From Choanephora cucurbitarum (taxonomy: Eukaryota > Mucoromycota > Mucoromycetes > Mucorales > Choanephoraceae), in NCBI GenBank assembly GCA_025331435.1, contig JAIWNI010000068.1:1-64000 (forward strand): a stretch of 64,000 nt of DNA, written 5' to 3'. Within the stretch, counting starts at the first letter, position 1. Every line of letters begins with the position of its first letter. The notes beneath the pieces were generated by a model. That model saw nothing but the letters and a program-made list of their open reading frames with translations, did no database searches and was not told the origin of the DNA. Shown one piece after another: positions 13,176 to 25,094 of the stretch. The translations under genes were made by a program, and so were the position numbers.

Positions 13176-16100
13176 TGATGCTCAGTATCCCTACATGGCT
13201 CATTGTCTTTATAGAACTCATTATCCTTACATGGCTCATTATCCTTACATGGCTCATTGTTTCTATACATTTGATCGTCTTTATACTTCTCAGTGTCTTT
13301 AGTACTCTCAGAATTATGATAGGACTCATTGTATTTTATATGATATTAGCCATCTTGAGACTTGAACATGCACATACTTGTTATAGTATCAGAAGGATCT
13401 CGAAATAAAAAAGCTACCAGCTTGAAGAAAGCTTGACAACATATTCTTTCAAAGTCAATTCACTAGTGATGTGTTTATAGCCCACAATTAAATAGCCCTA
13501 ATATTATCTGGATTATACAACATACTTTATTATTGAAACACTTGACATCAAATAAAGCATTAGACTATCACTGACAACATTTTGAATCTATACAATTTTA
13601 ATTTTTTTCACGTCTATTGAAGCATCTTGACATTTCAAAAAAAAAATCAAAATCCAGCGTATTGCCTATCGCATTTTACACAAACTCTGACAACTCCAAG
13701 TTGAGTGTTCTATTCTACTGTAGTTGGTGTTGATAGAAAAGCTGGGAGATGATAACCCTTCAACTATGGCCTACTATATCCGACATCTGAAGTCCTATTC
13801 CTAATATCAATTGATATTAAGATTTCATTTTCATTTTCATTTTCTTTAAAGGTGATAAAAAAAAGAGGCAATTAAGGCCCCCTTCAGCCTTCAGCCCTAA
13901 CCAGAGGTTCTATCTGACACTTTTGCCGTATCCCATAAAGAGCGTACGTACACAGTAACCCGATCTTCTCGGTAGCCCATTCTTACGAACAGACAGTCCT
14001 GCCTTGAATACTGCCAGCATTATACAAGATAGATTCTGGGACCCGCCTTCCCGGACGAAAGCAAAGTGCACAACAACGATTCACGACTTGGTCTGCAAAG
14101 AGGTAGCATCCGCGGCAGGTTGTTGCTAAGGCATCATCAAGCATCTAGAAGCCGAATAAAAAAAGCCATGCTCCGAAGAACACGACCCAAAATTATTAAA
14201 GAAAAAGGAAAAAGAAAAAAAAAAAGGGAATCTCTTTCTAACAAGGCTTACGTAGACAAAAAAGCAGTCATCATCTGGCGCTTCTGATAGGCCAAATTGA
14301 GTAGAAAGATGAATGATGTAATCTCTCAGCTTGTTGATTGGCGGGAGAAGAAATTTTCTCTCTCTCTCTCTCTCTCTCTTATCCACTATAAGTGGAATTG
14401 ATGACGATTCTGAAAATCAAAGATTTTATCAGTTTTGACAGATCTAACATAGTATGAAATTCTCCAAAGGAAATCATATTAAAGTCTAAAGTGACGTTTA
14501 TAGCTTTTGCATCCTCAAGTTTTGTTCGATAGGATACACCTTTAGCACAGGATCAGGCTTATTTTATTTCCTGGATTTTTTAATTTTAGGCTGACATTGA
14601 ATGGCTTTTAAACCATTGAATTTTTCAGAGGAAACGAAATGAAATTAATAGCAGCAGCATCAATAGCATCAGTTATGAAAGCTTACTTTTCATGTAGTGA
14701 TTTAGCTCATGATCTGCTAACTGCGTGGTCAAGGTTGAGCTGATCCAAGATGTTATAGGCTCTCATCATTGAAGAATAGACCTTTATTTTCTTCATTTTT
14801 CATTTGCTTTGATTAAAAGCTGCAATGCCAAAATTAAGGATTTTTCAGATAGTAATGCATATGACCTTCGGCAAAGTGGTAAACCCACTGCGTCGTCAAC
14901 CAGACGGTCTGAGTTCGATACAGGCTTACGGTCGGTTGGTTCAGTGGTCAACCTTTTTCTTTTAATTTTTGATTTTCTCCTGAATTTTTGAGCTATAGCC
15001 AATAGAAAAAAAAATTGAGAGGGTTTAGACTTGCATTGTGAGTGGCAAGCTTAACTTTTGTTAAGCTTCCAATAGCTATCTTACCTTCTATCTTTTTTCT
15101 GCATCTGCATATATTGAGTCAATACATGAGCTAGTTGATAGCCATTCATAATGAAATAGAAAAATAAAAGCTAATGCATTCGATTTCCTTCTGTCTACGA
15201 TAAATCTTTTTTTTTTTTTTAATTCAGCATTCTTGCATGTTCAACATGGAATCTCGAAGCTTAAGTCTTCAAGCTCAGGGTCGTAAATATCAAAACATAC
15301 ATTGTAAAAGCAATCTTGATACAAATATTCACCTTCAAAGAAAAAAAAAATGAAAGCCTTTTTTTCGATTTTGGCTCATTATACAGCAACAATATGCGAC
15401 ATCAGTAATTAGATCCACTATCGATAAAAGCTTTGCTGATATTTAATTTCTATTTACTTATTAACAACACCAAATATGCAATAGTCACAAGCGTCTTAGT
15501 TATGCTCTTGTACCTGTACTTTCGAGATGTTGAGGATCTAACCATGCATCATCGGATCCCAACCTACCATCATGCAAAGGCCTGATCAGGTCCCAAAGTG
15601 TTAAAGCTCTGTGGCATAAGAGAGAGCAAAGTATTTTGTCTGCTTTATCTTGGATAAGCTGCTTGTTTGCTCACAAGCATTCAAAATAGAATGAATTTTT
15701 GCCTTACCGGTGTAAATATCCTTCTTTAGGGTGAAGTGAAAAAAAAAAAGGCTTTATTACTCTAGGCTGCTCAGCTAAAGCAGTGAATCCAGTATTCTAT
15801 AGTGTGTTGTGGCAATGAAGACTCTCAGCAATTACCAGCTTAAGGCTATCGAATCGCTTAAAACAGTACTATTCAGCAGTAAAATGTACCAAAACTATCT
15901 CTTGTACACTTTATGCAACATTAGAGCTACCCATTTTACCCATGACTTTTTTCATGACAACCTATTTTGTAAGCGTTGGATCAATCATGAGCTTCAAAAA
16001 AGAGAAGCAAAGAAATAGAAAGATATGATAAAAATGCAATGTCAATAAATGAGTCATAGTATACTTGACAAAGTTTGTGCAGGCTTCATTCATATTAAGC

Positions 16101-17550
16101 TCTCCAATGTGGGTCTGCGTGAGTGTGTGCGTGTGAAGTTTATATTTACTCTATATATTACTTAAAAACTATTTCGGCTTTTTTGTATCATTCCTTTTCT
16201 CTAATGACTTTATTCATCCCTCTCTTTTGTAAGCATTTTTCTTTCAATTAGTCCGTTAAGTTACCCTTTTACACTTTTCATCATGGATCTCACTCACTCA
16301 CTCACATTATATGAACTTGGTTGAAAACAGAAAAAAAAAAGACAAATGCCTAACAATTAGCTTTCTTGCAAACTGAAATATCACTGACTGTTTAAATTCA
16401 ACAACAACATTATCCATTTTACAAGAAGCACTTGATAGCGCAGTCTCATTATGGTCTAACAAAATATGCATAAGTTTCCCTTTTATCTCAGTGACTTTCC
16501 AGCTTTATTCTTTTTCTTTTCTCTCCTTATCAACCTGCCTTTAACTGCTCTTAATCTAAAGTACCAAGTATCACAAGCGAAACATAAAAGCAGAGAATCC
16601 GAAAAATCATAAAACATAAAGGAGAGAAATAGGAAAAAACAGGCGCGGCGCATCAAAAATTAAAGCGGATGTTGTCAATCATTAAGCTTTTACATTAATG
16701 ACAACCGGCTTAAGAGTGCTTTACACAGGCATCAAGTAATTGTTCAATATGTTTTTTATTGGTAAGACAATAAGTTACTTATGAAAGAAATGCCAGTGTG
16801 AAGTGTGAAGCAAGGTACTGGTCCTTTGGATCTAAAGCGAGAATAAGCTTTGATGTCCCCATGCTAAATTCAATTTATCTTTGAACTTGTTATGATAGAA
16901 CCTTACTGTCTAAGATCTATCAACTTTATAATCCTAGCACACTTATTAAGCTCTTAAAAACTGTTGCACTATACCACTTCAGCTCTGACGATCTATCTCT
17001 ATATCATGCTTAGACAATTGTACATCGTATCCAGTTATACGTCAAACACAATAGCAAGAATTGAAATTGCATTGTATCAAGTCCTGATCTAAGCCGTATC
17101 AAAGAGTCACATACTCATCTATCGATGGATAGGGTGATTAAAGCAAAGTGTAAATATTCTAGCTTAAAGATTCTTGATATTGCTCGGTTTTAAGCCCCCT
17201 TTTTTTTTTTTAATCTTTGACTATAAACCATAATAGTTTTAGTCTACAGCTAAACAAAAAAGCAATAGTACCTCTGAGCGAACTTGACATTTTCAATAAC
17301 AGTGATAATAGTGTCAGAACTAATCAACGACTGTGATGCTCATTGTCAATGATACTGATACTTTTGATTCAAGGCTGATCGTCATTGGTAGGGATCATAT
17401 TTTATAGAGTGATTGTTGTATTCGACATAATTATTATCGCTAAAGGGCATATTGTCTTTATAGGACCCATTGTCTGTATAAAGCTCATTATCACTGCATG
17501 GCTCATTGTTTTTATAATGCACATTATCCTTACAGAGCTCATTGTCTTTA
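13176..17550. repeat. Array unit 4
   Basis: This is a full-length copy of about 4375 bp with the standard short tcac run (about 16286-16305). It lacks two bases of a ct run near 13507 and has small A-run and TC-run length changes. It is otherwise close to units 2 and 5. Confidence 0.92.
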
Positions 17551-20500
17551 TGATGCTCAGTATCCCTACATGGCTCATTGTCTTTATAGAACTCATTATC
17601 CTTACATGGCTCATTATCCTTACATGGCTCATTGTTTCTATACATTTGATCGTCTTTATACTTCTCAGTGTCTTTAGTACTCTCAGAATTATGATAGGAC
17701 TCATTGTATTTTATATGATATTAGCCATCTTGAGACTTGAACATGCACATACTTGTTATAGTATCAGAAGGATCTCGAAATAAAAAAGCTACCAGCTTGA
17801 AGAAAGCTTGACAACATATTCTTTCAAAGTCAATTCACTAGTGATGTGTTTATAGCCCACAATTAAATAGCCCTAATATTATCTCTGGATTATACAACAT
17901 ACTTTATTATTGAAACACTTGACATCAAATAAAGCATTAGACTATCACTGACAACATTTTGAATCTATACAATTTTAATTTTTTTCACGTCTATTGAAGC
18001 ATCTTGACATTTCAAAAAAAAAATCAAAATCCAGCGTATTGCCTATCGCATTTTACACAAACTCTGACAACTCCAAGTTGAGTGTTCTATTCTACTGTAG
18101 TTGGTGTTGATAGAAAAGCTGGGAGATGATAACCCTTCAACTATGGCCTACTATATCCGACATCTGAAGTCCTATTCCTAATATCAATTGATATTAAGAT
18201 TTCATTTTCATTTTCATTTTCTTTAAAGGTGATAAAAAAAAGAGGCAATTAAGGCCCCCTTCAGCCTTCAGCCCTAACCAGAGGTTCTATCTGACACTTT
18301 TGCCGTATCCCATAAAGAGCGTACGTACACAGTAACCCGATCTTCTCGGTAGCCCATTCTTACGAACAGACAGTCCTGCCTTGAATACTGCCAGCATTAT
18401 ACAAGATAGATTCTGGGACCCGCCTTCCCGGACGAAAGCAAAGTGCACAACAACGATTCACGACTTGGTCTGCAAAGAGGTAGCATCCGCGGCAGGTTGT
18501 TGCTAAGGCATCATCAAGCATCTAGAAGCCGAATAAAAAAAGCCATGCTCCGAAGAACACGACCCAAAATTATTAAAGAAAAAGGAAAAAGAAAAAAAAA
18601 AGGGAATCTCTTTCTAACAAGGCTTACGTAGACAAAAAAGCAGTCATCATCTGGCGCTTCTGATAGGCCAAATTGAGTAGAAAGATGAATGATGTAATCT
18701 CTCAGCTTGTTGATTGGCGGGAGAAGAAATTTTTCTCTCTCTCTCTCTCTCTCTCTCTTATCCACTATAAGTGGAATTGATGACGATTCTGAAAATCAAA
18801 GATTTTATCAGTTTTGACAGATCTAACATAGTATGAAATTCTCCAAAGGAAATCATATTAAAGTCTAAAGTGACGTTTATAGCTTTTGCATCCTCAAGTT
18901 TTGTTCGATAGGATACACCTTTAGCACAGGATCAGGCTTATTTTATTTCCTGGATTTTTTAATTTTAGGCTGACATTGAATGGCTTTTAAACCATTGAAT
19001 TTTTCAGAGGAAACGAAATGAAATTAATAGCAGCAGCATCAATAGCATCAGTTATGAAAGCTTACTTTTCATGTAGTGATTTAGCTCATGATCTGCTAAC
19101 TGCGTGGTCAAGGTTGAGCTGATCCAAGATGTTATAGGCTCTCATCATTGAAGAATAGACCTTTATTTTCTTCATTTTTCATTTGCTTTGATTAAAAGCT
19201 GCAATGCCAAAATTAAGGATTTTTCAGATAGTAATGCATATGACCTTCGGCAAAGTGGTAAACCCACTGCGTCGTCAACCAGACGGTCTGAGTTCGATAC
19301 AGGCTTACGGTCGGTTGGTTCAGTGGTCAACCTTTTTCTTTTAATTTTTGATTTTCTCCTGAATTTTTGAGCTATAGCCAATAGAAAAAAAAATTGAGAG
19401 GGTTTAGACTTGCATTGTGAGTGGCAAGCTTAACTTTTGTTAAGCTTCCAATAGCTATCTTACCTTCTATCTTTTTTCTGCATCTGCATATATTGAGTCA
19501 ATACATGAGCTAGTTGATAGCCATTCATAATGAAATAGAAAAATAAAAGCTAATGCATTCGATTTCCTTCTGTCTACGATAAATCTTTTTTTTTTTTTTA
19601 ATTCAGCATTCTTGCATGTTCAACATGGAATCTCGAAGCTTAAGTCTTCAAGCTCAGGGTCGTAAATATCAAAACATACATTGTAAAAGCAATCTTGATA
19701 CAAATATTCACCTTCAAAGAAAAAAAAATGAAAGCCTTTTTTTTCGATTTTGGCTCATTATACAGCAACAATATGCGACATCAGTAATTAGATCCACTAT
19801 CGATAAAAGCTTTGCTGATATTTAATTTCTATTTACTTATTAACAACACCAAATATGCAATAGTCACAAGCGTCTTAGTTATGCTCTTGTACCTGTACTT
19901 TCGAGATGTTGAGGATCTAACCATGCATCATCGGATCCCAACCTACCATCATGCAAAGGCCTGATCAGGTCCCAAAGTGTTAAAGCTCTGTGGCATAAGA
20001 GAGAGCAAAGTATTTTGTCTGCTTTATCTTGGATAAGCTGCTTGTTTGCTCACAAGCATTCAAAATAGAATGAATTTTTGCCTTACCGGTGTAAATATCC
20101 TTCTTTAGGGTGAAGTGAAAAAAAAAAGGCTTTATTACTCTAGGCTGCTCAGCTAAAGCAGTGAATCCAGTATTCTATAGTGTGTTGTGGCAATGAAGAC
20201 TCTCAGCAATTACCAGCTTAAGGCTATCGAATCGCTTAAAACAGTACTATTCAGCAGTAAAATGTACCAAAACTATCTCTTGTACACTTTATGCAACATT
20301 AGAGCTACCCATTTTACCCATGACTTTTTTCATGACAACCTATTTTGTAAGCGTTGGATCAATCATGAGCTTCAAAAAAGAGAAGCAAAGAAATAGAAAG
20401 ATATGATAAAAATGCAATGTCAATAAATGAGTCATAGTATACTTGACAAAGTTTGTGCAGGCTTCATTCATATTAAGCTCTCCAATGTGGGTCTGCGTGA

Positions 20501-21095
20501 GTGTGTGCGTGTGAAGTTTATATTTACTCTATATATTACTTAAAAACTATTTCGGCTTTTTTGTATCATTCCTTTTCTCTAATGACTTTATTCATCCCTC
20601 TCTTTTGTAAGCATTTTTCTTTCAATTAGTCCGTTAAGTTACCCTTTTACACTTTTCATCATGGATCTCACTCACTCACTCACTCACTCACTCACTCACT
20701 CACTCACTCACTCACTCACTCACTCACTCACATTATATGAACTTGGTTGAAAACAGAAAAAAAAAAGACAAATGCCTAACAATTAGCTTTCTTGCAAACT
20801 GAAATATCACTGACTGTTTAAATTCAACAACAACATAATCCATTTTACAAGAAGCAGTTGATAGCGCAGTCCCATTATGGTTTAACAAAATATGCATAAG
20901 TTTCCCTTTTATCTCAGTGACTTTCCAGCTTTATTCTTTTTCTTTTCTCTCCTTATCAACCTGCTTTTAACTGCTCTTAATCTAAAGTACCAAGTATCAC
21001 AAGCGAAACATAAAAGCAGAGAATCCGAAAAATCATAAAATATAAAGGAGAGAAATAGGAAAAAACAGGCGCGGCGCATCAAAAATTAAAGCGGA
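17551..21095. repeat. Array unit 5 (truncated, array edge)
   Basis: This is a partial copy of about 3.5 kb lacking the last ~0.88 kb of the unit. It carries a greatly expanded pure tcac run at about 20668-20731. It also gathers extra substitutions over its last 250 bp (near 20856-21050), as expected for a terminal unit escaping homogenisation. The match stops at 21095. Confidence 0.92.
20668..20731. repeat. Expanded tcac tetranucleotide run in unit 5
   Basis: About 16 tandem copies of tcac lie here, where units 1, 2 and 4 have only three or four. Unit 3 has a different, mixed tcac/attc expansion at 11877-11937. The run accounts for most of the extra length of unit 5. Confidence 0.9.
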
Positions 21096-22685
21096 GTTTC
21101 AAAAATTTTATTTTTGGTTTCTGCGCGGCCATATCTTTGCTGTGGTCTTTGTTTGAAGCATTTCTATAACGTATTCATAGAGATATGTTAGTTTGATCAT
21201 TGGTAGTAAATTTACATTGAAGATTTTTGTGTGGTTCGGTTTTTTTTTTTCTTTTTATGTGATTTTTGACTCCGCTCTCTTCAACATTTAAATCAACCAA
21301 TGTGTGTTACCATATCTATCTTAATGGCAGCATTGACTTTGTCATGTATATTCGACTATTCGCATATATGTTGGTTTATATGTGTTTATTTGTGTTATAA
21401 AACTAGTTTGCTCATTGTAGCATCTCTCTACCAGAAATTTTTCATTAGCATGATGGGGCTTTTGCTAAATGTGTGCTGAATGAATCATGCTACATCTTAT
21501 TTTTTGAATCCTTAAAGTTAAATTTCTATCGATTTGAGACAATAGTTTGTTCTTTGTCATAAGACTCTATAAATGTACTTACGATTGACACATTGTTAGC
21601 GATATTGTAGAAAAGTGGCGAACAAAATTTTATGAATAGCAGAACAGTTCCCTTCAGTATGCTATAAAGTTTATGTTTCGTATAATATCTATCGTATGCA
21701 AAATTGTTACGAGTCCTAGTTATTGTAATCTACTCAATCTGTATAAAGAGTCACCCCATTACCGATAGAACCTGCTCTTTAATACTTCTTGTTACTCTAA
21801 ATCCAGCAAATATATAACTACTCGACATTTACATGAATCCTTTTTATCAAAGCACAAAAATGTTTGTTCAAAATATATTGTAACTGGCCGTACTGTGTAA
21901 ATGAAAAGGCAACGGTCTCATCGAGTCTAATCCCTATTCCTTTGGCATTGGATTCTCGACTATTATTACCCTTTCTGTCTCTCACCTACGATTATCTTAT
22001 GCCTCAAAATTCTCTATCATCGCATACCGTTTACGTACGCTTATTGCTTGTTTCACATCACGTTTTATTCGCATATTGCACGCATACCTCATTTCCTATA
22101 GCTTTATAGTCTTAATCAATCTCATCACTGTGTTACTGCGTATCTTCCAGCAAATTAGCAGCAGATGACATATGTGTTTGCTTGTTGCACTAGGGGTTTC
22201 TTTAGACTATCGCCGCTTTCCGGACATCCTTGAAGTGTGGATTTCTAAGCCACTGTTTTGAAACTTCTTTGCTGTTCATTTCATCCAGACAACTTATATA
22301 TTAAAAGCCTGATCATGCATGCTATCATCTTATATATGCCAGTTCCACGGATATTGTTTTAAAAGTCGAAACTATTCATGCTCCTTTTGTTTGGACAATA
22401 GTCGTCAAATTTTCGCAAATCATTTTAGGCAGCAAAATCAAACACAAACAAATTCCTTGAAATTAGGCACAGGCAGATGGTATGCTAAGGTGAGTTGTAT
22501 TGTCGTATTTGGAAGCTTTTGAGAACTTTGTTCTACAGCTACTTGGAAATTGAATTTCATTGTTGTGTTTTATAATTAACTTTTGCTTTCAATCTGGCTC
22601 TTTTATGTTTTTTTTTAAACACCAACCGCATCTCAGTGTGTCATCAACTGTAAGAAGAAGAATGTTTTGATTAGTATAGACTAAA
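21096..22685. other. Single-copy AT-rich DNA next to the array; no gene seen
   Basis: The sequence after the array edge is not repeated elsewhere in the window. Open frames are short (up to about 80 codons), mostly without ATG, and show no domain signature. The T run at about 21239-21257 is the only low-complexity tract of note. Confidence 0.6.
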
Positions 22686-23366
22686 AAATGCAAAGAGAGG
22701 TCGCAGAAACTAACCAAGCTAGAAAGCAAATGCAGAAGAAAAATTGAACAAACTTGTGGCTAAGAAAAAAGAAGAAACTGGTCTTTGTCTGTGGTTTTGT
22801 CTACTAAGCTTCGTTTTTGTTATATATGTTGGTTGAAACAAATGCACGCATACGATCTTCTCATTGAGGATCTTGTCACAGTAAAGGCTCCAAACAAGAA
22901 GAGAAAATAAAAGAAACACTTTGCCAGACATAAGTTTTATTTTATCATCTGTGCCAAGGCAAGTCACAGATTTGGCTTCACTCCTTTACTTTCTATCAAG
23001 ATTCTCCGTTTTATTTGGACGTGAGATCACTTATCATACATCTTGGAGATGTTTTTAGCTGTCAAAGAATACTCTTTTTCGAAAAAAAAATATGCTTTTA
23101 TCGCTTACTATAATGCTGAACGACATATCAGCAGTTGATTTCTGCGGACGTTCTCATCTAATAAGCATGCCAATGACAAACATAACTGACATCTTATACA
23201 ATTTATGAGTTCGACAAAGACCCGACACAAAAGGAAAGCCAGTTATGCAAGCAACAAACTGGTCTGCTTCTATTCAACAATTCTACAAGGGCATATCAAG
23301 AAGTTTTTTTTAGCGCATATGTCATATTTATTGTTTAAAGGGCTTGAGAAGTTTGTTGAGAATTAA
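22686..23366 (+). pseudogene. Possible decayed coding sequence
   Basis: One plus-strand frame stays open far more than expected for DNA this AT-rich: I count six in-frame stops in about 225 codons. Between the stops it reads as mixed, non-repetitive protein sequence, for example around Ala-Tyr-Asp-Leu-Leu-Ile-Glu-Asp and Ala-Phe-Ile-Ala-Tyr-Tyr-Asn-Ala. I recognise no family. It may belong with the next relic at 23617-23793, which lies in a different frame. Low stop density by chance remains possible. Confidence 0.3.
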
Positions 23367-23616
23367 TCATGCAAGCATTATCTTTAATTGGAATCGCATA
23401 ATTGTTGTTGGCCAAAAGAATATTATTGAGAAGATCATTAGTAAGGTTGACTTATGCTTGTGCTCAAGAAAAAGTGTGCGAAAATGATGCAGCAAAGGTT
23501 GATTATTAATTAGGCAATCCCAGTCTATAGATCAGATCAAAGAAGTTTATAGTAACTTGACCGAACTTATCGGAACTTTACTTTATTAAAATGAAAATGA
23601 AAATGAAGCCGGCCTG

Positions 23617-23793
23617 AATACAATATTCAGTCTGAAACAAGGGTCAGAATAGTTCGTGATCCTTGAAGAGAACGATCATTCAGTCCAGTTAGACTATTTA
23701 CCAAAACCCAGGTAGTATCAGCAATTTCTGTATGGTGATCTTGTATTGAAAGAGGGGAAGCCGGCTGCGTATCAAGTATGTTTTGCCAAGTGA
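23617..23793 (+). pseudogene. Decayed coding fragment
   Basis: A 58-codon frame reads through as protein-like sequence interrupted by two TAG codons and closed by TGA. The last part between stops includes Leu-Tyr-Gly-Asp-Leu-Val-Leu-Lys-Glu-Gly-Lys-Pro. Composition is that of a soluble globular protein, not low-complexity translation. The family is not recognised. With the preceding segment it suggests an old gene or transposon ORF that has lost function. Confidence 0.35.
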
Positions 23794-25094
23794 GAGAACA
23801 CCTCTTTTATGCTAGATTGCTTTAGAATGAAAAACCAAGGAAGTTGCTTACAGGCATTTGTTTGATGTTTATTTTGCTTTGTGATGATGATATGCAGAAG
23901 AATTGTTGCTTAGCGATCGTTAAAATGACCTGTTCTATTTTCAAACATTCAAAAGAGAGTTTTTCGTGACGGCTAGGTTGGATACGTATAACTGGATTGA
24001 TGAAAGGACTTTCTAGACTTTAGATTTAACATGTCTGGGCTATGATATTTATTGTGTAGTTTTGTTCGTAGTGTAAGCTTATACCTTAAATTATAGAAGC
24101 TAAATCAACTGGACCAATTGGCCTTTATGATCTTTAATCCAACTGGTGATTATTGTATTGATGAAATGGTTCTTTTAAGAATAAAATTTATTTTAGCCAA
24201 GTGAACCTATTAAAATGAATTTCTTAACCTCTTTGTTGTACTCTCATGTACTCCCTTCCTCCTTTTTACCGCTTACACTTTTAAATGTTAAGCCTAAACT
24301 TGCTTTTCTTTTTCTTTTTTCTTTTTTTTTGGTCTTTGATTACCATACTAGAGAAATTGAGACACAATATTTTCTGTCAGGACAACAACACTAGCGTTGA
24401 TCAAAGCAAAGCAGCGAATCATACTCTAGAGCAACTGTCATTAACGAAACAGCTGTACACCAGAAGAAGCCACTGTCTCCAACTGCTATATTATGCAGAT
24501 CCCATTCAAAAGAGATATTATGCGCACACTATTATCTCTGAACTCAAGATCTAATCATGAGAGTTTTGTTTCGCATGAGCCCTGCTCAACAGCATCTCAC
24601 CAAAAGACTGTCAACCAACAAACAGATAGAAAGACAGCAAAAAGGCAACCAATAGACAGCACAGAGGTTATAGTAAGACTGCAGATGTTGTACGACTCAA
24701 TCAGTCACTGATTGTAGTCTTTCCTCTTACACTGCAAACTCATCTGCTTTGATAAGCTATTCTTTATCACCATCTGTATCATTCCCAGACAACTACAAAT
24801 CACCTCCTTGCTGTTAGCTTTTTTTTCCTCTCCTGTCATTCAAAATGAACTCAAATTTCTAATTAAGTTTGCAATTTGCACAAGCCTTTCCACTAAAGAA
24901 GCCTAGGCTTTTTTGTTCTTGCCTCTATGCAGCTTATGTTATCATTCAGTGGAAACCATTTTGAAACAAATTGCGCAAAAGCAGATTAAATCGCTCAGAG
25001 AGGCATATATGCATATGCATATGCATATATATATGGAGAGAGAAAAGAGCTACATAAGGCAAAAAAAAAAAAGAAACGTAGCTTTCTTACAAAC
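23794..25094. other. Intergenic DNA, no supported gene
   Basis: AT-rich sequence with short frames only. The 24285-24711 frames are low-complexity Phe-rich or lack a clear start, and I see no domain. A palindromic atgcat/atat microsatellite lies at about 25006-25034. Confidence 0.55.

Larger units (their letters stand above)
1..21095. repeat. Macrosatellite array of a ~4.4 kb unit (about 4.8 copies)
   Basis: The same sequence recurs head to tail. The motif gcggcgcatcaaaaattaaa starts at 3479, 7859, 12271, 16645 and 21071, giving periods of 4380, 4412, 4374 and 4426 bp. By eye the copies differ only by scattered substitutions, homopolymer changes and microsatellite length. The array runs off the left edge, so its true size is unknown. 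The right edge is sharp: at 21095 the sequence leaves the repeat inside the unit and continues as unrelated DNA. No rRNA, transposase or conserved long ORF is present in any unit. It is best called a macrosatellite or a local multi-copy amplification; a centromeric or subtelomeric role is possible but not shown. Confidence 0.97.

Noticed and set aside
20668..20731. Regular short repeats that might suggest a CRISPR array
   Set aside because: Pure tetranucleotide microsatellite without spacers, in a eukaryotic context.
1..21095. The array as rDNA intergenic spacer
   Set aside because: No 18S, 5.8S, 28S or 5S sequence can be seen in any unit.
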